From contig CATNEN010000039.1 in assembly GCA_950097015.1 (NCBI GenBank), forward strand, positions 5,658,501 to 5,722,500: a DNA stretch of 64,000 nucleotides. Direction: 5' to 3'. Origin of the DNA: Macrostomum hystrix. Its lineage: Eukaryota; Platyhelminthes; Macrostomidae. Both the position numbers and the translations under genes were made by a program. Numbering within the stretch: the stretch's first letter is position 1; every line of letters begins with the position of its first letter. The notes below the pieces were generated by a model. The model had not been told where the DNA came from. It worked only from the letters and a program-made list of their open reading frames with translations, and ran no database searches. Shown here in pieces: positions 1 to 12,000 of the stretch.

Positions 1-3000
1 GCAAACCCGGCGGTTGTGTTTAACAGCACCGTCAGTGGAATCGTTCTAACAACTAACGTATTGGGCCTTCTGCCAGGAACCTTGTACTTCTTTGCAGCAG
101 AGGTTTGTGATAAGCGAAAATGTTTAACAAACCATGTCTTCTTCATACTGTAAGACTGATTCCCATTGCTTACTTTGCAACATTGAGTTTAGGCTTGTAC
201 TGGTGGTGGATGTACCAGAAGCTTGTTCAGAAACGCTACAACAGAAGAAAGCTCTCCAGAGGATGTACCCGCGCCTGTTATTAGTCAGGTAAATGTGAGC
301 TCGTTTCTTGTGTCCTGGAGCTTGGCTGGCAAACCAAACGGTGAGTCTGATAAATGTAGCTCGATTTGCGGTACAATTTTTTCTGGAAGTTAATGCTAAA
401 AAAGACCTAAACGTACTCAATCGCTGTAGGTGTGATCCTGTATCACAGGGTTTTCGTCAACGGAATCAGGTACGCGAATCAGTCCGAGCGACAGTTGCTG
501 GTCAGCGGTCTTCGGCCCTGGATGCTGTGCACAGTTTACATACAGCAGTGCACTGCCAAGGGCTGCGGTACCAGTCCAGACGTCAGCATCCGTACTCTGG
601 AGGCCCCGCCTGTTGGCAAAGTGGTGCTGAATCAGATCATTCTGGACGCGCGCACTGTACAGATCTATTGGACGAATCCTGAGCAGCCAAACGGCTTTTT
701 GATATTCACTACCCACTTCTATGGCCTTTACTATCGAGATCCCACTAATTGGGACTATGTCACTATGCAAGGCGATCGGGCGTTGCGCAACACCACTGAT
801 TTCGGACTTTGGGTCACCATTTCCAACCTGGTGCCTTTCTCGGACTATTTTATTCAAGTCATTGCTGAGAACTCGGTTGGGAAAGTTTTGAGCAATGTCG
901 TGCTTGCTAACATGCCGAAAGGAGGTAAAGTACAGCCTGACCTTTGGAATGACTTCTGAGATCCAGAAATGCTTATATTCGATATAAAAATCCTGAATCA
1001 CAGGTCCGGACGGTGTGAAATATCCAATATTGAAGGCACTAAACTCTACCGCTGTTCTGGCCAGTTGGGGATTCATCGGACGCCTGAATTCTGACGAGAA
1101 TGTTGCGTTTAAGTTACAAATGCTTACCTTGGATACGTGGGAGCCGTGAGTAATCCATGAGTGACTATAGTTATTTTATCACCTTACTGAATGCATTCGC
1201 GCTCTTGCCCCATTTCAGAGCGTTTTCAGAGCCGACTGTTGCTACCTCGTACCTGATGACTGGTCTTCAACCGTACACGAAGTATTCTTTCAGGTTGCAA
1301 GCCAGCAATTCTTATGGTGTTACATTCTCTCCCGTTTCAGAGATCTACACTATGGAGACAGGTTAGAAGTTTAAACTTTTTCACTAATTTTTTCTATATT
1401 ATCTATATAAACATTTTCTTACGCGTTCAAATGGCAGTTCCGGGTCCGTTTGGAGCCCCAAAGGTTGTTAACGTTTCGTCAACTGCGGCAACTCTGGTTT
1501 GGAGCCCCCTTCCAAACCCAAATGGAATCATACTCTTCTACACCGTGGTTGCCAACGGATATCTACGATCTAAGGTAAGCAACAATAGCACTGTTTAATT
1601 TATAAAAATCTTTATTCCAATAATCTTTACTACTGTAAAAATCAATAGGAATGCAATGGCGTCAATTTTTAGGTCTCTAATTCATCGACAAGCTACCAGG
1701 TTTCAAACTTGACGCCATGGACTGACTACTTCTTTTATCTTGAGGCTTGCACCTCTGTTGGATGTACGAGCGGCGCTGTCTCGAAGACAATAAAAACAAC
1801 TGCAGCCCCCAGTGAAGGCGTTCAACCTCCAGTCCTCGTGGCTTTGTCTCCAACTACTATCTCCGTCACTCTTCTGACTCCGAGTTCACCTAACGGTGCG
1901 CTAATCGAATATCAGGTCCTGCGAACGGCTTCGGGTAGCAATGAGACAATCAGCATTCGAAATCTGAGCATGTCGGATAGTTCGAGCTTCGTTGACGTCG
2001 ACACAAGCTTGATGCCCTACACGGAGTATAGTTACCGGCTGGTGGTTCGAAACACTGCCGGCTTGTCCAATAGTCCATGGTCGTCCGTTCGAACTCTGGC
2101 GACTGTGCCTGTCGGTGTAACGCCCCCGATAGTACGCAGCATAATGTCCACCTCTGCACTGGTAACTTGGCAACCACCGGTTCGATTTAACGGCGACTTC
2201 GTGCGCTATGTAGTTCAAGTCAACGACCTGAGCTTCGAGGTTACCAATAGGACGTTCACGTCCCTGCTAGTTTCCCGTTTGTTGCCCTGGACAGAGTATC
2301 ATGCAACAGTAAAGATTTGCTCGTCTGGCGGCTGTGTGGATAGTCCGAGGACCAGCTTCAGATCATCTTACGATGTCCCACAGGGGCTAGCAAAGCCGTC
2401 GGGTCGGCCGTTGTCAACAAACTATATTTCTGTAACGTGGCAGAGACCGCTGTATCCGAATGGACCTGGACTTCGATTTGAGCTTTACCGCCGAAAGGTG
2501 CTGCAGCCTCTAATAAACTCAACCGAGGGGCTGTATAACTGGGCGAAAGTTTTCGACGGTCCAAATCTTCTCTATGACGATCGAGATATCCAGATGCTAA
2601 CAGTGTATCAATATCGACTGGTTTTCTTCAACGACTACGCCCAGTTGTCTAGCGAAGTATCAGACAATGTAACAAGCTTCGGCGGCATTCCAAAAGTGGC
2701 ACCGACAATTTTCGCATATGCGTCCACATTTCAAACAATTGTTATCAACTGGACTCTGCCGAATATCCAGGACCTGCAAGGGTACCCGGATCATTACAAC
2801 GCACTCCTAGATAGTTCAGCAGCATTTTCAAAGCGCGTGACCGCTCCTGGCAACACCACTTACATAGTCGTTTCTGATCTTGTGCCGAGTACGCTGTATA
2901 GTGTGGTGCTTAATGTTACAGTAAACGGTGGTGGCTCTATCAGCAGTAATGTTTTCTACGTTAAAACAAGCGATGGGGGTAAGCAGTGACTGAATTAATC

Positions 3001-6000
3001 TTGGAAATTCCAGTAAGGAATCTTTAGTTTCTATTTATAACTCGTGCAAGCACTCGAAATTTTGCCGCAATAATCTCTAATAGCTAACTAGTATGGATCC
3101 TTGGGTCAATTTTTCAGCTACAACTACACTCACATTTACTGAATTTTTGTTACAAGCGTGTCGATTCATCGTTTCAGTTCCGATTGGCCTGCCACCGCCA
3201 AGACTCCAAACGGTCAGCATTGATGCAATCCGAGTGTACTTTTCAGCTCCGATAGTAACCAATGGACAGATCATTCGCTATTACATTTACGTCAACGACA
3301 GGCAAATCGACACTGGCATGTCAACTGAGGGATCGTATCTGCTCACGGATCTAAAGCCGTTCACACTTTACTATGTCTCGGTGAGCTCAAAACGAAATCA
3401 TGGACTCGTAAATCCGTGTTTTATTAGATATGACTTTATCCCGGATAGTATTTTCGGATAGAATCGAAAACTTAATTTCGATACTGAAACACGATGCTAA
3501 ATTAATTCGGAACGCTTTTATGAATCCATTAGATTAGATCTTCAAGTTTTATAAAACAGTTCCCGTTTCTATAAAAGAATTCAGTGGCAATGATACCCTA
3601 ACTTCTACTCTGCAGGTGGAGGCGTGTACTATATTTGCGTGCCTGAGGAGCAACAGTACCGAAGCATCGACTAAGGAGCTTCCCCCTCTTGGCATGTCTC
3701 CACCGACAATCTTGCCCGCTAGTAGCAGCAGCATAAAAGTTGTTTGGTCGTTGCCCTCGTCACCGAATGGCGTGATCAGGAACTACCAGCTGTTCCGTAG
3801 CGTCCACCAGGACTGCTACCTGAACAGTGAGTCTAATTGCCGGTACATTGTTTGCCCAATCGGCTGGTCTCTATGCGGTCAAGTCTGCTACAATGAAACG
3901 ACAGAAATCTGCTGCTCAGGCAGTCTCTACGCGAGAGATCCGTACATGGAGTGCTGCAATTCCAACTATGTGACCAGAAGGAATTTCCCGACCGATGTGT
4001 GCTGTGGTGACAAATTCCACACCTACAAAGCTAACTATGTCTGTTGCAATGATAAATACCTGGAAGTGAGCAACGGAAGCATTTGCTGCCCTGACAATAC
4101 CGAGAATCGCGAAAATATTGGCTTTGGAGATGTCTGTTGCAGCGCGATGCCGTTCTCCAGAAATAGCAGTGACCAAATTTGCTGCAACAGTAAACTTCAC
4201 TTCCTTAAAAATTTCTTTTATGAATGCTTTTTTATTAGAATCAAACAGTATAATTGTTTTACACTTACTAACTTTTTAGATAAACTGTATAGCAAAAACG
4301 GACAACAGTGCTGTGGCAACCAGGTGATGCCCAGCACAATGCAGTGCTGCGGTACGGCCACCTCTGGTATAGCGTTCTATCCAGAGGCCGGTAAAGACTG
4401 TTGCGGCATGCAGTACCTCGAGAGAAACACCAGCGAGTGCTGCAGGGACGACTCTAGAGGCGACGTAATGGCCTACTTCTATGCCACAGAGCAGGAGAAG
4501 CGGTCCTCAGGCAGGATCTGCTGTGGAGCAGCGTTGATCGACTCCACCCAGGCCTGCTGCAACGGCCTTGGCTATGACGCAAACACGCGGGTTTGCGCTG
4601 ACAGAAACCAGCAGTTTGTGGAGCTGGGCTGCGGCAAGGGCATCGTCTGTCCCAGGTCTTTCAATGAAAGCTCCATGTGTGACACGTGCTTGTTCCCCAC
4701 GCACACTTCCCAGTGTCTGACGTTTGTTAAGGTGGACAGGGAAGCGGCTTTGAATAGCGAAGGCAGAAGTCTTTGTTGGGCAGACTTTGCTATTGTTTTC
4801 TCAGGACCCAGTCTGGAGTTTCTTGGTAAGTTTTTGGCTCCTATATTATTGGGGAAGAAAATACAAAACTGTTAACAGTCTAGAATATGAGCTAGTTGTA
4901 AAATACTTTTTCCTATTTAAACTTTCACAGACACAGGACTCAAAGCCTACACGAACTACTCATACTATGTGGTTGCAACGAACACGGCTGGCTCAGTAAC
5001 TAGTGCCAACCGGACTGCTAGCACCTTGCCGGCACCACCTGAACAGGTGACTCCGCCTACTGTTCAACCGAGCAGGCTTGACGCCATCTACATTCAGTGG
5101 AGCGAGCCTGGCAAGACCAATGGTCCTATTACGATTTTTACTATTAAACGGCAAGATGAAAAGTCCTCAATATGGCTGGAGGTGTACAACGGACTTGATA
5201 AATCGTTCACAGACACAGTGACGATACAGCCTTACAAAGTCTACACGTACCGACTGGAAGCCTGCACACTGGGTGGCTGCTCAGTTTCGGGGCCAGTAAG
5301 TGGTAATCATTGTGGTTGTAGCCTTGTGGTTAGAGCGTCGGGGTCGCGGGTTTGATTCCTGACTCCAATTTGTGTCCTTTAGAAAGACACTTAACTCTGC
5401 ACTGCTTCTGTTCACCAAGTTGTTACATGGGTACCAGAATTATAACTTGGGTAATTGAGGGTGGGTGTCGACTGAACAGCCGAATGCAGCCTTCAGATGC
5501 GCCGCGCAATAGCTGCAGCTGTGCTGTCGGTTGGACATCTGTCCCAATTGGGGCAGGTGTAATCAATTTTTATTATGGAAATTCTCGTTCGGCAATAAAC
5601 GCCCCAGCACTATCCATAGTACCCTGGGAGGATAAATGGGAGAAAATGGGGACTTCGTGACAACAAGGCTCCATAATCCTCGAACCGAACCGACTGAAAC
5701 CAGCAGCTTGTCACATGTATCCCCAGGGCTCTATGACAAGGACTGGGGTGAGATGTCTTGGCATTTCTGGTCGACAGGATCCATTCCAGCGCCTATAGTT
5801 GACATCCCCTTTGTTTCGTTAATCTCAAATACTTTTTATGTCTTGCTGTCGAATTTGAATTTCCAGGTCAAGGTGGCCACCGCACAAGCGATCCCATTCG
5901 GACTGAGTCCTCCGAAGATTTCAACAATATCCGACTCGAAGCTGAGATTATCTTGGTCGCCTCCAACCTCGCCAAACGGCATCATCAGCCGGTATGACCT

Positions 6001-9000
6001 GTACGACTTGCGAAATCAGAAAATAATTTACAGTGGATTTGCTACAGAGTTCACTTATTCGGATCTGAGTGCGGCCACAAAGTACTCCATTGTGTTGGGC
6101 TGCTGTACGGTACAGGGCTGTCTGAATAGTACATACGTAGAGGAGAGCACAGAGGACGGAATTCCAGCCGGTGTAGCTCAGCCAAGCATCATAATAACTT
6201 CGTCAACATCGGTGCTGCTTGTATGGCAAGTGCCGTCAAACCCAAGGGGCTCGATTTTGCAGTACAAGGTCTATCAAGTGCGCACGACCGGGCCCAGCAT
6301 TGCCTTCGTCATAGCAGTTACAGACGGAAGCAGACAAAATGTCAGTATCACGGGTCTCATCGACCGCGAGACATACGAATTCCTTATAGAGGCTTACACA
6401 TCGGCTGGTGCCAGCAACAGCTCTTGGAGCTCTGTCATTTTACCGTCTTCGATTCCCCAAAATTACAGTGTAATTACAAGCATTACTGCCGTATCATCGA
6501 CCCAAATCGACTTGTCATGGACCAAAGTATCAGACGCAATTGTCATAGACAACTATAAAGTACTCGTCATCAGCGAAGACGGTGTTGTCTTTGAAATCGG
6601 ATACTCAGTACGGTTTTCGGCATCCATCGATAAACTTCAGCCATATAAAGTATACCATCTGGTCATTCAGGCATGCACAAGGTCTTCAACTTTCAGTTGC
6701 AGTCTTGGTCCGATGCGGAGTGTTCAAACTCTTGAGGGGGTGCCAGAAAAAATGGAGGCTCCATTCGTAATGGCCGTGGATCAGAACACGGTAAAAGCGA
6801 TTTGGAAACCGCCTCAACGGCCCAATGGCGTCATAACTAGCTATCGAATTACAAGACGCCTAACTGGTAGCACAGTGATTCAAACGGCAGCAATAATAAG
6901 TCCATCGACTTTTGAATATCAGGATTACAGTCCCGACCTAACACCTTACACTTCCTTTGACTATCAGGTGATTGCCATGAACAAAATCGGCATGACTGGA
7001 AGCAACTGGTCAACCGTTCTCACTCTAGAGGATCTGCCGCAGAGACTTATCCGACCAGATGTCAACGTGCTGGGGCCGTTCTCATTGAGAATTACCTGGG
7101 TACCGCCAACTGTTCCCAATGGCTATATTTTTCAATACCGTCTAGACTTTCAACGAATGTCCCTTGATCCAACAATAAGCTATGCAATCGACAATGTCTA
7201 TATCAGCGGCAGCAAGCGATCCAGCGTGATTGGCGGTCTGCTGCCCTACACTCCATATCAGGTTCGAGTGACAGCTATTAATAATAAAGGCGCGGGTTCT
7301 AGCTCCTGGTTTCAGATTCAGACACTGCAAAGCTCACCCGCCGGCCTGTCAAACTTCTCGGTTTATCGGTACAGCGACGGGCGCGGGCTGCAGCTCGAGT
7401 GGGCGACTCCAAGCAGGCCGAACGGCGTTATCACTAGGTACACAATCTATCAGGTGGGCTCGTCTAACAACAAAATTTATGAGGGTCTTACACAGGGCTT
7501 TCAATGGCGGCCTTTGACGCCGTACACATTTTACAATGTGTGCCTTGAGGCCTGCACAATAGCCGGCTGTGTAAAGTCTCCTATTCAAACTGTCAACACA
7601 GCGGAAGTTCAACCGATAGGCCAGGCGAGTCCGGATTTTAATAAAACCGATGCGAATTTTGTCGTGCTCAGCTGGTCGCCCCCAGTTCAGCCAAACGGAA
7701 ATATAATCAGGTACAATATCTACCGCCAGGTTGAGGTTTCTCGAGCCGCACGCAGAAAACGATCAGCCGCGGACAGAGTGCTAGTGGGTGTTGCCAACGT
7801 TACAGGTGACAAGGTCACGAGATTCACATTCACGGACACAACAGTCGAGCCCTCAAAGACTTATCTTTACTCGGTGGAGGCCTGCAACAGTGCCAGCTGC
7901 ACTTTAAGCACAACGGCCAGAGTTATGACACCGGAGGCGACACCCGGGCAGTTGCGACCGCCCGCAATCAGTACCATTGCCGCAGACTACAGCTTGCTGA
8001 ATGTTTCATGGCAGGCTCCAGGGCTGCCGAACGGAAACATCACACGCTACATGATTTACCGCAACGATACGTTATTGGCAGCTGTTAACGATCTCAATAC
8101 GTGGTACTACATCGACCGAAACTTGTTGCCTTATACAATTTATGCTTATAGCATCGGTGTCTGCAACCAGGCCAAGATCAGTCCCTGCGCGATAAGCAAT
8201 TACACGTTTGTGCTCAGTCTGGAAGCGCCACCTGCTTCAGTTGACCCGCCGAAATTGAAAAGCGCGTCAGCCACGGTGCTATCTGTTCAGTGGTCTGCGC
8301 CAGCCATGCCTAACGGAAGAATTGTGCAGTACTCGCTGCAGCTCAACACTGTGCCTGCGTACACTGGGTTAAACCTGACCACAACGCTAACTGGACTGTT
8401 GCCGTATACACTGTATCAGGTACGCTTATTCGCCTGCTCTAAAGGCGGCTGCTCCGCTAGTGAGGATGTGAACATGCGCACTGACGAATCCGTGCCTATG
8501 GATATGCGCTCTCCGGGTCTCGTGGTACTGGACTCAAACCGGATTGAGGTCAGTTGGACTCAGCCAGACAAGCCCAACGGCCTCATCATATCCTACACGC
8601 TAACTAGAAACGGTGCCACCGTGCAGACGCTACCATCAAGCACTAGAAACTACATTGATAGGGCCCTTGAACCCGGTACTGAGTACACCTATGTTGTGGC
8701 CGCCAGCAACAGCAAGGGTACAGTCTTCAGCGCCAGCGTGACAGCCAGCACACAGGCCAGCGCACCCGCGGAGCTGGCGCGACCAGCGCTGCTTTTGGCG
8801 ACAGCGACGGAGATTCGTGTTTCCTGGAAACCCCCGGCGCAACCGAACGGGCAATTGTTGAACTACACCTTGCTGTTGAATGGAACAGCGTTGTTCCCAT
8901 CGTATTCCAGCTCCACGCTGCAGGCAACCTTGTCTGGCCTCACGCCTTACACTTTCTACGGAATAAGACTAAGAGCTTGCACAGCAGGTGGCTGCAGCAT

Positions 9001-12000
9001 CTCTGAGCCTCTGATTGTCACAACAGGCGAAGCTCCGCCGCAGAACCAGCTGGCTCCAACAGTGATAGCCCTTGGCGATTCCAGCAATGCTCATGCCGGT
9101 GTATCGATTACCTGGTCACCGCCGGCGTACCCGTTTGGCATAATTCAGCGCTACGAACTGCAACGGCGTCAGGAAGTTACTGACTCGACTGGGAGTGACA
9201 ACTTTGGGAGCGCAATCATCGTCTATGTAGGACCAGAGCTGCAGTACCGCGAGAACGCTAGCAGCTTACAGCCGTATACGTACTATCAGTACCGTGTGAC
9301 CAGCTACAACAGTTTGTCAGTTGGCGCAGCCAGCACGTGGACTCTGGTCCGAACGAAAGAGGCTCTTCCTGAGGGCGTCTTCCCGCCCCTTATTCTGGTG
9401 AGCTACATGTGTGCGTGTTCTTCGTGTTTTAACTACGAGCTATCAGAGTAGCGCTTACGAGTTACGAGCTATCAGAGTAGCGCTCGTACCTTTAAATTTT
9501 CAGACATCACTTTTGTGAACAATTAGAGGCTTATCGAATTTTTTCAATAAATTTTTAGGGAACAACTAATACGACAATTTTAACGCAAATACAACAACCA
9601 GAAGCTAAAACTCTCAATGGCTTTGTAAACGCGATTAAGATCTACCTAAATGGCTCTGAAGTAGTGGCTGGTAAGATTCTCGTCAACACACTCAGTGGCT
9701 TGACACCATACACTCAGTACAGCGTTGTGGCCGCTATTTGCACTTCTCCGGGCTGCCAGAAAAGCCCAGGCGTTGCCGTGCGCACCACTGTGGGTGTGCC
9801 TCAGGGACTCCGGCCTCTTCTAGCTGTCAACGTGACGACTGACTCGATTTGGCTGGCGACACAGGAGCCTCAGGCACCAAATGGACCGATTCTACGGTTG
9901 GTTTCTTTTTTATTGTAAATGATATTAGCAAACAAGCAAGATGATTAAAATTTAAATTTTAGCCGACAAGTCGTGATGGGCATGCCATGCGCAGCATCTG
10001 GGCTCTGCGACCAAGGCAGCCGGTTCGACAATGGGGTGCTCAAATTCACGGGACTGTCGCCCTACACGCAGTACTATTTCCGCGAGGTTATCACCAACGA
10101 GCGGTTTGAAAGCACGGAACGATTGTGGACAAATGTTACGACAATGTCGTCCGGTGAGTTCGCATTTGGGTCGCGGTGGGTCCATCTCTCGAGTTTGTTG
10201 GCCTATGAAGATGCTCGTGTGTAGATCGTTTCAGCTTACCTCAAAGTAGTGCTTAACCGTATTTCACAGGGCCTGTCTATCTAAACCTACCGACTGCCAC
10301 CTTCAGTGGTGTTCGTATCACAATCGACTGGACCAATAGCTTCGCAGCTAACGGAAAAGTTCTCAGCTACACTTTGCTGCTTGACTCCGTCCAGGCCACT
10401 GTTACAAAAGCCACTGAGTACGCTTTTAATCAGGTGAGCCAGCAGCGCGAGTACTACTCAGTCGAGTTACGACTGTCGACCGAGGTTGGCACCGTAGCCA
10501 GCCCGCCACTGTATCTCAGTGTGACGGCCAAGCAGTTCGTTGCCGCGCCACCCGCAACCACACCGTCAACCGGAGACTCATCAGGGATGACATCGACGCC
10601 GTTGACTCAGCAGGCCTGGTTCATCGCTGCAGTTTCAGCCGGCTCGGTACTATTAGCACTAGCTTTGGGCGCAACGGCGGCCCGCTGTATCCAGGCGGCT
10701 CGACGGCCGTTCGTGCGGGAGCGCCAACCGTTGGCGCCATCGTTGGGTTCGTCAATGTCGAATCTGGGAGGCGCGGCAGCATTTTCCGATGGGTAAAATA
10801 TGGGATTTCTTAATTAGCACCTCTAAAAAGAAAGCCCATCCACCACAAATGCACCTGATGGGTAGAAATTTTTACTGTATATGATTCAGAAATGTTACAT
10901 TCTCGTTAGGTAAAACTTGCTCGTCAAGAAGTCGAAGAGGAACCGATTGCAGATCCATCCATCGAGCGCAGATACCAAATGTGAATGAGTTCCTGACCGC
11001 CGGACTGGTACCTTAATCAAGTGTCAAGGAAGATCAAGGAAAAGGGGATGTATTGGCGTGGCACTAAAAAACATCGGGCGTACGACATTGGGTTTTAATT
11101 TTTATATTGAGTATTGTTTTGTCTAGGGCTAAAACCAAGTACTCGTACAGCATTTATTTACTTGCGATAAATCGCGACGCACGACGGTCCCGACTCACGA
11201 GAAAATGCAGCAGCGGATAGAAAACAGAAAATCGTAATGTAGTCTGGCTTGTTGGTGCGCGTGCACTTAGATGTGCACGCGCGGCTTGTTTGGGGTGGGG
11301 GGTTTAGCGCTGCAGCGTGCGTTCGCTTAGGGTGGTTGCACCCACCCCAACTTTGCCGTTAAATATATTTGCGTGAGCCAGTGAGGGCTCCTGGCGTGAT
11401 TGTTATGTTCTACAACTTAACCCACGGTCTTACACTGGTGGCAGCGGTCTCACTATGGCCAAATCAGAGCAAGCCAGTCTATTGCCTTCAAAGTTTAGCG
11501 GCGACTCCAACGTGAGAACGTGGCTCAGCACGTTTGAGGACTTCGCCGACGACTGCGAATGGGACGACAAGAAGAAGGCAAAGAAGCTGAGACTGCTGGT
11601 GACAGGAGAAGCACAAATCTTCGTCTGGGAGCAGCCAGAAGACGTGTCAGCCAGCTATGAAAAGCTGAAGGAGAAGCTGATCGAGTGCTTTGGCAACAGT
11701 CTAAGCTGCTACAGAGCAATGGAGGACTTTGAAGAGCGTAAGCGACAGCCTAACGAGTCGCTGAGGGAGCTGGCCTACAGCCTGAAGCTTCTCCACCTTC
11801 GGGCCCGCCCGGACGACTCCGTGGCGGCTCGGGAAAAGGACGTGAAGTTTCGCCTGATGCGCCTCCTGCCATCTGCCGTGCGAGATGCGCTGTTGAAGGA
11901 CCAGGACGTGGACTCGTGTTCGCTGGCCGCCATCGTCGACAGAGCTGCGCGGCTTGAGCTGGTGAGCCACGCGACTACAGCCTCATCAGCTGCGGTGTCA

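Noticed and set aside
10794-10796. TAA as the true end of the usherin-like protein
   Set aside because: It overlaps a GGTAAAA donor, and an in-phase tail exon with a PDZ ligand follows at 16258. Kept only as a possible alternative isoform.
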